Source of the DNA: Lepas anatifera
Lineage: Eukaryota > Arthropoda > Thecostraca > Lepadidae
Length of the DNA: 64,000 nucleotides
Assembly (NCBI GenBank): GCA_034440635.1
Contig: JAOTON010001676.1
Location: 434,001-498,000 of the forward strand
Direction: 5' to 3'
This document shows, piece after piece, positions 46,425 to 57,960 of this stretch (positions are counted from its first letter, which is position 1; each line of letters opens with the position of its first letter). Both the position numbers and the translations under genes were made by a program. The notes under the pieces are model-generated. The model ran no database searches, was not told the DNA's origin, and saw only the letters and a program-made list of their open reading frames with translations.

Positions 46425-48030
46425 GGGGTACCCTGAGACTGCCTACTGGACCCCCCCCTGGAAATTACTTTCGCAAGGCCCTGAGGCTAACCCTAGCGGG
46501 GAAAGGAAGGGGAGGAATACTCGCTGAGACTAGCTCTCGGGGACCCCTGAGCCTAACTTCTGGAGACCTCCTAGACCAGTACTCCTGAGACTAATTGTCG
46601 GGTCTCTGAGATTAGCTCTCCGGTCCTCCTTACACTAGAACTGAAAGGTCCCCTGAAATAACTCTGGCTCCCGAGATTAGTTCTCGGGGGACCTGAAACT
46701 AGCTCTGGGTCCGCCAAGACCAACACTTGGCGGCACTCACCAGGCTAATTTTCGGCCCCTCTCCCGATTAGATCTCAATAGGTCTCTGAGACTGATTCAT
46801 GGCGCCTCCTGACCAAACTGAGGGGCTCCTGAGGATCTCTCGGGACTCGTGAGACTAGTTATCGGCAGCACCTCTGAGACTTACAATCGGGTCCCCAGAT
46901 TTGCTCTCGGGGGAGGGGAGGGGACTGAGGCCGACTGTCGGGGCCATCCAGATTAGCTCTCTGGGGTACCCCCAATGCTGTCTCTGGGAGGAGGGGCTGA
47001 GACTAACTCTTGGAGGCCCCAGATTAGCCCTCAGGGGCCTGAGGCTAACTCGGGGCCCCTTGAGATATACTCTCGGGCCCGTGATACCAAAACTTGGAGC
47101 AACTCTAGAAAGTACTCTCAGAGCTCCGAGATTATCTCTCGGATGTCCCTGAAACTGACTTCCGGGAGCCCTCTGAGACTAACTTTTGGGCGCTCCCTGA
47201 GATTGGCTCTCGGGGCCTATACCAAAACTCGGGGGGCACAGTCTGAGGCTGAATCTCGAGGGCTCCCAGGATTACCTCTCGAGGGCCCCCTGCGACCAGC
47301 ACTTTGCGGATCAAATGAGACTAACTCTCGAACCCCTAAATTACCTCTCGGGGCAGCCTAAAAGTAAATATTGACTCCCTGAGTGAGGCGCCTGTGAGCC
47401 TATGGGGCCCCCTGAGACCGAAACTCGGGGGGCCCTGAAACTGACTCTCAAGGGGCCCCTGAGACCGACTCTGAGGTTCTTTGAGACTGACTCTCAGGGG
47501 GCCTCTGAAATCGAATTTCGCAAGGCCCTGAAACCAACTCTCTGAGCCTCTGGAACTAGCTCGGGGCCCCTGAGACAAACTATCAGGGGGCCCTGAGACC
47601 GACATTCGGGGACCCCTGAGGCCAACTCTCAGAGGCCCCTGAAATCTTCTCTCAGGGGCCTCGATACCGCTGCTCGGGGGCCCTGAGCCCAGGCCTGGGG
47701 GTCTCCGAGACCAAACTCGGGTCCCCTGAGACCAATCCTCGTGCTTTGCTCATGAGTCCCTCGATACCAATAGTCAAATCTCGGGGGTCCCTGAGACCAG
47801 GCTCGGGGGCCCCCTGGGACCGAGCTCAGGGGCCCCTGAGATCAAGCTCGGGTATCCCTGAGACCAAGCTCGGGGAGCACCTGAGAGCAATCTCGGGGGC
47901 CCGTGAGACTAATCTCGGGAGGACCCCCTGAAACAAAGCTCAAGGGCCCCCTGAGACCAAGCTCGGGGGCCTGAGACCACGCTCGGGAGGGGGGCCCTGA
48001 GACCAAGCTCGGGGCCTCCTCAGACCTGAG
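46425..48030. repeat. GC-rich degenerate minisatellite (CTCGGGGGCCCCTGAGACC type)
   Basis: About 1.6 kb of units of roughly 20-28 bp with core GGGCCCCTGAGACTAACTCTC or GAGACCAAGCTCGGGG. The core is the reverse complement of the CTCAGGGGCCC core at 20-29 kb, so the two arrays are one family in opposite orientations. Some units form the perfect palindrome CTCAGGGGCCCCTGAG (for example at about 47825). Confidence 0.9.
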
Positions 48031-48227
48031 AGCCCTGAGGCTGAAAGCTGCACCGGGGCTCACTTTACCAGGCTGAGTCGCCGGTTGTAAGCAGCAGGAA
48101 TTCTGAGGAAGCCGACCGGCTGTGTGGCGCCATAGAGTAACGCGCTCAATGATGCGACAAACAAGTGCCGACGCCGGGCCGCTGCAAACCGGCGGCCCAC
48201 TTTCACTTAAAAGACGACTGCCGACCC

Positions 48228-48705
48228 ACAGCCGCCAACGCCGTCACAAGCGAGTCAGACTCGGCTCCAACGCCGTCACCAGCGAGTCAGAATCAGCATC
48301 AACGCTACCACCAGCGCGTCAGACTCCACCCCAGCGCCATCACCAGCGAGTCAGACTCAGTCCCAACGCCGTCACCAGGGAGTCAAACCTAGTCCTAATG
48401 CCGTCACCAGCCGGTCAGACTCCGCCCCAACGCCGTCAACAGCGAGTCAGACTGAGGCCCATCGCTGCCACCAACGAGTCATACTCAGCCCTAACGCCGT
48501 TACCAGCGAGTCAGACTAAGCTCCATCGCTGCCATCAGCGAGTCAGACTCCGTCCCAACGCCGTCATCAGCGAGTCAAACCCAGTCTTAACGCCGTCGTA
48601 CGCGAGTCAGACTCCACCCCAACGCCGTTACCAGCGAGTCAGACTGCGCCCTAACGTTATCACCAGCGAGTCAGACTCCACCCCAACGCCGTCACCAGCA
48701 GAAAA
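48228..48705. repeat. 32-bp minisatellite
   Basis: About 15 units of CGCCGTCACCAGCGAGTCAG plus a 12-bp variable part (ACTCCRCCCCAA). The 32-bp period and lack of stops make a 227-codon shadow frame at 48122-48805. Confidence 0.93.
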
Positions 48706-49229
48706 ACAGTGGAAGGGAGGATGGGTCATCTTCATTATCATTAGTGTTTTGGGCGTGTTTACAATCCCCTCACGGATCGCTGACACAAAACTATCCCATC
48801 GATGAAAAAGACCCATGAGTAGATTATGTCACCGTGGCAAAAAGTGCCCCAATAATTTGGCTTAGTGTATCGTTTGATATTCTTTTTCCTTTAGAGAGGG
48901 TTTGTTGTCCGAAAATCTTACTTCAGCAGCCTTTTTAACAAGTCCAATTTCAAGCTACTAACTGCTGGGCATTTTGGCTCCCAGTCCCTCATGCTGTGCC
49001 TACCAGTGAACGGTCCAGTGCTTCCCAGCGATTTTTGCCCATAATTGTGGATAATAGCTACAGCATTCCAAAGTTTATGCCTTGCCGCGTCAATTGCAGT
49101 TCACTCGTCAGGTTCAAAATAAGGAAGGCCACGTTTTACAGCCTACCTTAACCTGCGTAATTTTCCGCCTATATCTGACCGACTCATAGAGCCTAGTCAT
49201 ACCTTCTGATGTAATATGTCAGGTAGCAT
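48706..49229. other. Non-coding stretch
   Basis: AT-rich sequence between two minisatellites. Nothing recognised. Confidence 0.5.
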
Positions 49230-51478
49230 ATGAGTGCCCACCAGCGCCTTTCACTTTCTTCTGTTCTGCTCGGCTGTATCTCACAGCCCATCAGTGCTCT
49301 GCCGTCACTTCTCTGCCCTACCCGGCTTATCTGACTGCTCACCAGCACCTTGCCCCTCTTTCTCTCTTCCTTTCCTCAGCAGCACCCTACTCCTCTTCTC
49401 TCTTCCTTTCCCCAGCAGCACCCTACCCCTCTTCTCTCTTCCTTTCCTCAGCAGCACCCTACCCCTCTTTCTCTCCTCCTTTCCTCAGCAGCACGCTACC
49501 CTTCTTTCTCTCTTCCTTTCCTCAGCAGCACCCTACCCCTCTTTCTCTCTTCCTTTCCTCAGCACCACCCTACCCCTCTTTCTCTCTTCCTTTCTTCAGC
49601 AGCACCCTACCCCTCTTTGTCTCTTCCTTTCGTCAGCAGCACCCTGCCCCCGCTTTCTCTCTTCCTTTCCTCAGCAGACCCTACCCTCTTTTTTCCTTCT
49701 CAGCACCCTGCCTCTCTTTTTCCTTTCTCCCCTACCCTTCTCCTTCCTTTCCTAACCCTTCCTTTTCTCTTCCTTTCCTCAGCAGCACCCTACCCCTGCT
49801 TTCTCTCTTCCTTTCCTCAGCAGCACCCTACCCCTCTTTGTCTCTTCCTTTCGTCAGCAGCACCCTGCCCCTGTTTTCTCTCTTCCTTTCCTCAGCAGCA
49901 CCCTGCCTCTGCTTTCTCTCTTACTTTCCTCAGCAGCACCCTGCCCCTCTTTCTCTCTTCCTTTCCTCAGCAAAACCCTACCCCTCTTTCTCTCTTCCTT
50001 TCCTCAGCACCCTGTCCCTCTTCTCTCTTCCTTTCCTCAGCAGCACCCTACCCCTGCTTTCTCTCTTCCTTTCCTCAGCAGCACCCTGCCCCTGCTTTCT
50101 ATCTTCCTTTCCTCAGCAGCACCCTACCCCTCTTCTCTCTTCCTTTCCTCAGCAGCACCCTACCCCTCTTTGTCTCTTCCTTTCGTCAGCAGCACCCTGC
50201 CCCTGCTTTCTCTCTTCCTTTCCTCAGCAGCACCCTACCCCTCTTTCTCTCTTCCTTTGCTCAGCAGCACCTTGCCTCTGCTTTCTCTCTTCCTTTCCTC
50301 AGCAGCACCCTACCCCTCTTTCTCTCTTCCTTTCCCCAGCACCCTGTCCCTCTTCTCTCTTCCTTTCCTCAGCAGCACCCTGCTTTCTCTCTTCCTTTCC
50401 TCAGCAGCACCCTACCCCTCTTTGTCTCTTCCTTTCGTTAGCAGCACCCTGCCCCCGCTTTCTCTCTTCCTTTCCTCAGCAGCACCCTACCCCTCTTTCT
50501 CTCTTCCTTTCCTCAGCAGCACCCTGCCTCTGCTTTCTCTCTTCCTTTCCTCAGCAGCACCCTACCCCTCTTTCTCTCTTCCTTTCCTCAGCACCCTGTC
50601 CCTCTTCTCTCTTCCTTTCCTCAGCAGCACCTGCCTGCTTTTTTTCTTGTCAGCAGACCCTGCCCTGTTTTCTTCTTTTCAGCAGACCCTACCTCTGCTG
50701 CTCTTCTCCCAGCAGCACCCTGCCCTTTTTTCCTTTCTCGAAACCCTACCTTTTTTCTTCCTTCTTGCAGCACCTTGCCTCTTTTTCTTCCTTTTCAGAG
50801 CACCCTGCCCCTGCTTTTCTCTTCCTTTCCTCAGCAACCCTACCCCTCTTTTCTCTTCCTTTCTCAGCGCACCTTGCCTCTGCTTTTCTCTCTTCCTTTC
50901 CTCAGCAGCACCCTACCCCTCTTTTCTCTTCCTTTCTCAGCACCCTGTCCCTCTTCTCTCTTCCTTTCCTACACCTGTTTCTCTCTTCCTTTCCTCAGCA
51001 GTACCCTGCCTCTGCTTTCTATCTTCCTTTCCTCAGCAGCACCCTGCCCCTCTTTCTGTCTTCATTTCCTCAGAAGCACCCTGCCTCTGCTTTCTCTCTT
51101 CCATTCCTCAGAAGCACCCTGCCTCTGCTTTCTCTCTTCCTTTCCTCAGCAGCACCCTGCCTCTGTTTTTCTCTCTTCCTTTCCTCAGCAGCACCCTACC
51201 CCTCTTTCTCTCTTCCTTTCCTCAGCAGCATCCTGCCCCTCTTTCTCTCTTCCTTTCCTCAGCAGCATCCTGCCCCTCTTTCTCTCTTCCTTTCCTCAGC
51301 AGCACCCTGCCCCTCTTTCTCTCTTCCTTTCCTCAGCAGCACCCTACCCCTCTTTCTCTCTTCCTTTTCTCAGCAGCACCCTACCCCTCTTCTCTCTTCC
51401 TTTCCTCAGCAGCACCCTACCCCTCTTTCTCTCTTCCTTTCCTCAGCAGCACCCTACCCCTTTTTCTCTCTTCCTTTC
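49230..51478. repeat. 37-bp pyrimidine-rich minisatellite, left block
   Basis: The first 100 bp are diverged 54-bp-type units in reverse orientation (GCCCACCAGCGCC, CTCACAGCCCATCAGTGC). Then come roughly 57 units of CAGCACCCTACCCCTCTTTC plus TCTCTTCCTTTCCTCAG (37 bp). All forward frames are open (Ser/Leu/Pro/Phe-rich shadows of up to about 560 codons). The array is cut within a unit at 51478 by a Ty3/gypsy LTR and continues at 56037. Confidence 0.96.
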
Positions 51479-51703
51479 TGCCGTGTTGCACCAATGGCGA
51501 CTGGCTGTTATTGCTTTCGATAGCAAGTTACTCCAAACTTACCTACCTGGTCAAATGTTTAGAAAATTGGCAACGCTGGATTCCCAGAAACTCGGATTGT
51601 TCTCTCTGTGTTCTATCATGGCGTAGATGTCAGCCACTGTGATAATAGACATCTGAAGATACACGGTGGTGTCCCATGAAGTAGATGCCGGTAAGACACC
51701 ACA
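51479..51703 (+). repeat. 5' LTR of Ty3/gypsy element
   Basis: Starts TGCCGTGTTGCACC, ends AAGACACCACA. 225 bp with TG...CA ends. Confidence 0.92.
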
Positions 51704-51734
51704 TAAATTTTCGCCACCAGATTTCGAACTTAAC

Positions 51735-52332
51735 ATGGCGGAAGGCGTGAGTGGAGTCACTCCACCGGAGTTTTTCTTGCCGCACGTGGGCGCGCCGCAA
51801 TTGCCGTGGGAGCAATGGAAGCAGGTTTGGGAGATTTACTTGCAAGCGTCGGGTGCCGACTCATTCCCAGATGCGAGGAAGCGTGCGTTGCTCCTGCACT
51901 GCTTAGGTAGCGAGGGTGTTTTCCCACCTACCAACCACTGGGGACACTTATAATGTGGCCATCTTGGCGCTTGACGCCCATTACCTTCCGAAGGTGAAGG
52001 TGGTGTGTGAACAGTATAAGCTTCGGCAGAGGTACCAGGGCTCAGACGAGCCCACAGAAGTTTTTGCCACCGCATTGCGTGGTGTGGCAGCCAGATGCCA
52101 GTTTGGGGAGTTGACGGAGGAGATTATCCGAGACCAAATAGTAGAGAAGACTCCAAGCCCTCGCCTCAGAGAGCGCCTGCTGCTGGAGCCAGACCTGACG
52201 CTGGAGAAGACGCTCCTCTTGGCAGCCCAATCGGAGGCAGCTTCCCGGCAGGCCAGGAAATGGAGGGGTCGGCCAGTGTCGGGGGCAGTGCGGAGGGATA
52301 CTCATAGGCAGCCACAGTCTGCAGTAAGTTGA
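51735..52332 (+). pseudogene. gag: Ty3/gypsy Gag, frameshifted
   Basis: Capsid-type structural protein of the retrotransposon. The ATG at 51735 lies 31 bp after the 5' LTR. The first segment (MAEGVSGVTPPEFFLPHVG, then WEQWKQVWEIYL) runs to about 51915. A frame change there leads to the second segment (51916-52332), with VFATALRGVAARCQFGELTE and IRDQIVEKTPSPRLRERLLL, the usual Gag core of this group, then LTLEKTLLLAAQSE. No CCHC zinc knuckle is visible before the stop at 52330-52332. It may be lost in the 90-bp gap before pol. Confidence 0.85.
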
Positions 52333-52402
52333 GACAGGTGTGGATCCTCCCAACTGAGGAAGGAAGCTGAGGAAAGCTGTTACCCTGTGTCATGAGAGCG
52401 GG

Positions 52403-55400
52403 ACCAGCTTCCAGTGCACTATGCTGTGGGACACTGGGGTGCAGGTGTCCATCCTGCCACTTGACCTTGTGCGCAGTAAGCTGCCCAAACTCAAGCTGGG
52501 TTCTGCATCGAAGCAGCTGAGGAGTGTCAGAGGACAAGTGCTTCCAGTGCAAGGAGTGCTTCCCCTGACTGTGGAGTGTGCGGGAAAGAGAGTGCAGTCG
52601 GAACTGTATGTTGTCGAAGGGGTGTCTCCAATCCTAGGCATGGATGTGATGAGCCAACTGGAGGTTACTGTGACAGTGAGTGCTGTAGAACAGTGCCTGC
52701 CGAAGATTGAGGGGTTCATACACCAGCCGAGGGTGAGGTCTAATGTGAAGCCTGTTCGCCTTCCTGCAAGGAGACTCCCCCTGATCGTGAGGGAGGAAGT
52801 GAAGCAGGAGCTGGACCAGATGCTCCAGCAGGGGATTATTAAAGAGGCTAAGGCTCCCGAGTGGGTCTCTCCACTTGTGGTCACCAAGAAGAGGAACGGG
52901 AAGGTTCGCATCTGTGTGGACCTGCATGAGCCAAACAAGGCTGTGGTAGATGACCCCTTCCCGATACCCCGGATGGAAGAAATGTTCCAGCGACTAAAGG
53001 GTGCCAAAATGTTTTCAACGCTGGATCTCAAGCAGGCCTACCATCAGCTTGAGCTGCATACCTCTGCCCGTGACTTCAGCGCCTTCGCGACTGCAGATGC
53101 TGTGTATCGCTTCAAAAGATATCCCTTCGGGGTTTCTTCAGTACCAGCCGCGTTCCAGAAGATGATGACGAAGGTGCTGAAGGGCCTGAAGAACGTCCAG
53201 TCATATCTTCATGATGTGGAGGCCTATAGTGCCACAGAAGAGGAGCACAACCAGGCTCCGACCGCAGTGATGAGGCGTCTGGAGAGATACAACAACAGGC
53301 TCAACCTAGAGAAGTGTGAGCTGAAGAAGTCAAGTGTGTCCTACCTGGGACTCATCGTCGACCAGGATGGAACCCATGTGGACCCTGAGAGGCTGAAGGC
53401 AGCCTCAGCAGCAGTGGCTCCCACCTGCCGTGAGGAGCTCTAGTCCTTCCTTGGAGTGGTGGGATACTATGCACGCTTCGTGAGGGACTTCTCCACGGTA
53501 GTGTAACCCCTACGAGCGCTGCTCCGTGGAAACCAACTGCTCCAGTGGAGCGAGGAAGCTGAAGGTGCCTTCCAGGAAGTGAAGACGCTGGTGGTGCAGA
53601 GTGGACCTCTGGCTGCGTTCGACCCCAGCCTACCCACCAGACTGACCACAGACGCGTCCAGCACCGGGCTAGGTGCAACACTTTCACAGAGACATGGAGG
53701 CGTGGACAGAGTGGTTGCATTCGCTTCCCGCACCCTTTCACAAGCTGAGCGAGGGTACTCCACTGTGGAGAGGGAAGCACTGACAGCAGTGTGGGCAGTG
53801 AAGCACTGGAGGACGTTCCTGTAGTGCTTCCGCTTCCAGCTGCTGACGGATCGCCAGGCTCTGGTGACGCTGTTGTCACCAGCAGCCCATGGACGTGCTG
53901 GCATGCGCATTGCCAGATGGTGTGCTCGCCTGATGGCCTACCAGTTTGATGTGGTGCATGTTAAGGGTGAGGAAAACACCGTCTGTGATGGTCTCAGCCG
54001 CCTCAACCACCACGAGGACCAGCCTGTGGAGGCTGACGAGGACTGGGTAGTGGCAGCAGTGCAGCAGAGTGCCATACCCGAGATGGAACTGCGTACAGCC
54101 TGCAGCGAAGACCCAGACATGCAGATGCTACAGGAGATGCTACACACGGGCTGGTCGAAGTGGAGCCAGCTGCCTGAGCAGATGAGGCCTTATTTCCAGG
54201 TGCACCAGGAGCTGTCCGCCTCCAACGAGCTGGTGTTCCGGGGCGACAGACTGGTCCTGCCTGTCACCCTGAGGAAGCCGATGGTGCAGCTGGCCCACGA
54301 GTCCCATCAGGGCATTGTTCGGACTAAGCAGCTTCTGCGACAGCTGTACTGGTGGCCAGGTCTGGACGCGGCTGTGGAGGAGGAGGAGGCTCGGCAGTGC
54401 AGCTCCTGTCAGCTCAATGAGAAGACTGTCAAGTGTGCAGCTACTCCTCTTCAGCCAGTGAACCTACCATCCTGGCTGAAGCTAGGATTAGATATAGTGG
54501 GGCCCATGGCAGGTCCCAGGCAGCAACGATTCGGTATTGTGCTGCACGACTACTTCCGCAAGTGCCCTGAAGTAGCCGTGGCCGAGCAGGTAACTACCGC
54601 AGCCGTCATTGCCTTCCTGTCAGCAGTGTTTGCCAGAGAAGGACTGCTGCAGGAGGTCACCACCGACAATGGGACCAAGTTTACCTCCCAAGAGTTTGCG
54701 GAGTTCCTCCGCACCCATGGCATTCGTCATGTCAAGTCGAGCAACTACCATCCGCAGTCCAACGAAGCAGTGGAGCGGTTCAACCAAGTCCTCAAGGGAG
54801 CTGTCCGTACCGCACAGCTAGACAGGAAGCCACTGAAGCCAGCACTCACCCAGTTCCTGCAGCAGTACCGCGCGACGCCGCACGCCGCGACTGGAGTCTC
54901 GCCGTCGGAGCTGCTCCACGGACGACTGATGAGAACCAAGCTGAACATCCTGCCGCCACAGCCAGCTAACGACGGCAGCCTCCGGCGCCGAGTGGAGCAG
55001 AAGCAGCAGAAAACGAAGGCCTACACTGACGAGAGGCACCGAGCCCGACCGTCGCGTGTGTCCGTAGGTGATACAGTGCGCGTGCGCCGCGCGGGCAACT
55101 GGTCGCACCCACTGAAGGTGGTAAAGCGAAAGGGACTGTGGACATTCCAGCTGTCGGATGGCAAAGTGTGGAACGCGTCTAAGATGTCGCGTTTGCCGTC
55201 CGCAGCCTCGAGCGCGTGGGATTGTGTGCCGCCGCGATTGTCGCCCGACGCGGGCTGTGACGCAATGCCGCCGTGCGCCGTGCCGCCGCCTCCGCGCAGC
55301 ATGCCGGAACAGCATCCAGTGACTAGCCCGAGCCGTGACCGTACCAAGGAACGCTCACCAGCGGGGCGCCCGCCGCCGTCATCGCCGTCGAGCCGTCTGC

Positions 55401-55450
55401 GACGCGAGCGCCGTGCGCCCCGTCACTTTGACGATTACGTCCGTCACTGA
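52403..55450 (+). pseudogene. pol: Ty3/gypsy Pol with three in-frame stops and altered reverse transcriptase motif
   Basis: The polyprotein of the element. One reading frame runs throughout, broken by TAG at 53441-53443, TAA at 53504-53506 and TAG at 53822-53824. Domains in order: aspartic protease (WDTG at 52427-52438, ILGMD); reverse transcriptase (FSTLDLKQAYHQLEL, FGVSSVPAAFQ); RNase H (TTDASSTGLGA, VEREALTAVWAVKHW, LTDRQAL); integrase with H-x3-H and C-x2-C zinc site (54280-54420) and the D, D, E triad at 54491, 54665 and 54773 (D-35-E spacing between the last two). The reverse transcriptase box, normally YxDD, reads YLHD at 53204-53215, so a catalytic Asp is lost. The C-terminus is Pro/Arg-rich without a chromodomain. 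Coding sequence is GC-rich compared with its surroundings. Confidence 0.93.
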
Positions 55451-55800
55451 TTGTGGGATTGTGACGTGTCGTGTTTTGTTCCTGTAACGTAAGGTTAGGC
55501 TTGTTCGTTACTATATGTATGATTATTCCGTAACGTAAGGTTAGGCGTGTTTGTTCATTGTTATGCACCGTGTCTAACCTTTCCCCCGTCGCTTCCAGAA
55601 CCAAACCCAACCTGGACCTGACTGCCTTTCTTCAAGAAGTGTCTGATTCCTGTGGACGGGCTCTACCTGAACCGGTCCTACCGTTCATACCTGACGCACT
55701 CCTGCTGGATCGCGGTCGTAGCTGCAGTTCCTGCACCACCCCGTCCTCCCTGTAATTTCATCACTGGTATGCTTAACTGTTGCGTTTTCAATTTCATTTA

Positions 55801-55812
55801 CAGAGGGGGAAA
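55801..55812 (+). other. Polypurine tract
   Basis: CAGAGGGGGAAA directly before the 3' LTR, the plus-strand primer of LTR retroelements. Confidence 0.85.
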
Positions 55813-56036
55813 TGTTGTGTTGCGCCAATGCGAATGGCTGCTATTGCTTTCGGTAGCAAGTTACTCCAAACTTACCTACCTGGTCTAATGTTTACAAAAT
55901 TGGCAACGCTGGATTCCCGGAAACTCGGCCTGTTCTCTCTGTGTTCTATCATGGCGTAGATGTCAGCCACTGTGATAATATACATCTGAAGATACACGGT
56001 TGTGTCCCATGAAGTAGATGGCGGTAAGACACCACA
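55813..56036 (+). repeat. 3' LTR of Ty3/gypsy element
   Basis: Starts TGTTGTGTTGCGCC, ends AAGACACCACA. 224 bp, partner of 51479-51703. Confidence 0.93.
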
Positions 56037-56412
56037 CTTCCCTCACCAGCACCCTACCCCCTCTTTCTCTCTTCCTTTCCTCAGCAGCACCCTACCCCAT
56101 CTTTCTTTCTTCCTTTCGTCAGCAGCACCCTGCCCCTTCTTTCTCTCTTCCTTTCCTCAGCAGCACCCTGCCCCTTCTTTCTCTCTTCCTTTTCTGGCAG
56201 TACCTGACAGCCCACCAGCGCCCTGCCTTTCTTCTTCCCTCCTCTGTCCGTTTTTATCTGTCCGTTGTTTTGCTGCCCACCAGTGGCCTGCCCTCTCTTC
56301 CTCTCTTTTCTGTCCGACCGTTTCTGACTGCCTTCCAGCGCCCTGTTATCCTTTCTGATCTACTTTGTCCGGCCGTATCTGACTGCCCATCAGTGGCCTA
56401 CCCTCTCTGTAA
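56037..56412. repeat. 37-bp minisatellite, right block, with reversed 54-bp-type units
   Basis: Four or so 37-bp units, then units containing TTGTCCGGCCGTATCTGACT followed by GCCCATCAGTGGCC (56367-56400). These match the reverse complement of the 54-bp units at 39.7-40.2 kb and show that the two minisatellites are related. Confidence 0.88.
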
Positions 56413-56565
56413 ATTTTTTTCTTGGAGGAGCTCACAAAAAACACGTGAAACGTAACGAAAAATCAAGGAGAAAGATCACCGACGAAAAGAGGATAGTAGG
56501 CCATTAATGATAATTTACTTCTTATTTTTATCTCCTTCTACCTGGCGCCAGAGACGGTCGAGGGG

Positions 56566-57960
56566 AATCAAAAGGAGCATGCCGCTGCCGCTTGGCTCCC
56601 TGCAACCCCACCCTCCCACGTGGAACTGCTGGAACGGGAACTGAGAGCAGCCGCCCGGGTGATAACTGGGTGTCCCCTCTCCACCCCTTCACACGCGGGG
56701 ATGGCAGAGGCGGGCCTGGCCCCGGTGGCGGACCGCCGAATCACGCTGGCCGGCCGCTTCCTGGCCAAGGCGAAGTCACTCCCTCCCACGGACCCCCTCC
56801 GTGCGGTGGCGGACAAGCAGGTCATCCGACGACTCCCCTCCATTACGGGATGGAAAGACGTGGGGGAGGAAGCCTGGCGCCTCGCCGGGATGACCTACCC
56901 AGTGGAACTGGTGCCGCCTCTGCGCCCCCCGCCCTGGACACCAACAGACAACATCAAGTTTACACTGCACGTGGGTGAGGGCCTCCGCCCAAATGCCACT
57001 CCCACCCAGAAGAAAGCAGCAGCGACCCTACACCTAGCCGGACTACCCCAGTGTGCCACATGGTTGTGGACAGACGGATCGGCGGAGGGTGGCGTCTCGC
57101 ACGGGGAGCGGGGGCATACATCGAGTACCCGGACGGAGAGGAGCAAGAAGTCCGCCGCCCAGCTGGCATGCTGTGTTTCAGCTTCCGAGCGGAAATGGTT
57201 GCTCTCCAGGCCGCCCTCACCTCCGTACGGGAGCGCCGAGCTCACCGGGCGGACCCCATCGTCTTCTGTACCGATTCGCAGGCGGCTTTGGCGTGTCTCC
57301 GGTCCGGCCCGGTGCTGCAGTCCAATACGCTGGTTGCAGAGGTATGGCAGCTTCTCCTTGAACTCACTCAGGATGACCGCCTTATATATCTCCAATGGGT
57401 CCCGTCGCACTGCGACATTCGCGGGAATGAACGCGCCGACCGCCTCGCTCGCGAAGCCTCAGCGATGGTCCACGACACCGTTGCGGTGGACGCAAGGACC
57501 GTGCAGAAGGCTGTGGCCAGGGAGGCAAGGAAACGCTCCGTGTCTCAGCGCCCCCCCGGGATGGTACAGAACATTGATGGACTCCCATCTGCCACCATCT
57601 GTATCAGGAATGTCTAGGGCGGAGGCCGTTGACAGCCACCAACTCCGCGCCGGTCATTGGTCCGGCTTCGCCCTATACCTCCACCGCATGGGACGGAACC
57701 CCTCCCGGCAGTGCCTCCAGTGTGACGACCCCCGCTGCCCGGCGGGTCGGTGCACGGCCTGCCGGGAGGAAAACGACACCCCAGCCCACGTGCTGCTGCG
57801 GTGCCCCGCCCTGATGGCACTACGACATCGCCTGACGGGCAGCATATCTATCGATATGGAGGAGGCATGGCGTGACGACGTCATCGCGGCCCTGGCGGCC
57901 GCATACAGGTGGCTCCAGAGCCATCTGACTACTCCTCCGCCAGGAGGCAGGAGGGAATGA
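56566..57960 (+). pseudogene. LINE ORF2 C-terminus: thumb, RNase H and zinc motif, frameshifted
   Basis: First segment (about 56566-57080): HAAAAWLPATPPSHVELLER and AAARVITGCPLSTPSHAGMA, the region after the reverse transcriptase, followed by ATWLWTDGSAEGG, the start of RNase H. A frame change near 57080 leads to the second segment (to 57617): GAGAYIEY, FRAEMVALQAAL, FCTDSQAALACL, WVPSHCDIRGNERADRLARE. These are the four catalytic positions of RNase H (Asp, Glu, Asp, Asp), all present. A second change near 57600 returns to the first frame: HQLRAGHWSGFALYLHRMGR, then CLQCDDPRCPAGRCTACREE, HVLLRC, a Cys/His zinc motif. Stop at 57958-57960. The RNase H domain sets this relic apart from the other LINEs in the window. 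Confidence 0.85.

Larger units (their letters stand above)
51479..56036 (+). mobile_element. Ty3/gypsy LTR retrotransposon, both LTRs present, inactive
   Basis: 4,558 bp: 5' LTR, gag, pol (protease, reverse transcriptase, RNase H, integrase), polypurine tract, 3' LTR. The LTRs are about 225 bp and differ at roughly 16 positions (about 93% identical by eye), pointing to an old insertion. Flanking minisatellite gives CTTTC before the 5' LTR and CTTCC after the 3' LTR, a probable 5-bp target duplication with one change. No clear tRNA primer-binding site could be matched after the 5' LTR. There is no env frame. A 16-bp repeat, TAACGTAAGGTTAGGC, occurs twice after pol (55485-55500 and 55531-55546). 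Confidence 0.93.

Noticed and set aside
48122..48805. 227-codon Ser/Pro/Arg-rich frame
   Set aside because: It is produced by the 32-bp minisatellite; the peptide has the matching 32-residue period.
49234..51642. Ser/Leu/Pro/Phe-rich frames of 283-561 codons
   Set aside because: They are produced by the 37-bp minisatellite in all three frames; the last codons only run into the LTR.
54818..55347. Minus-strand frames of 108-165 codons opposite Pol
   Set aside because: They are shadows of the GC-rich integrase C-terminus.
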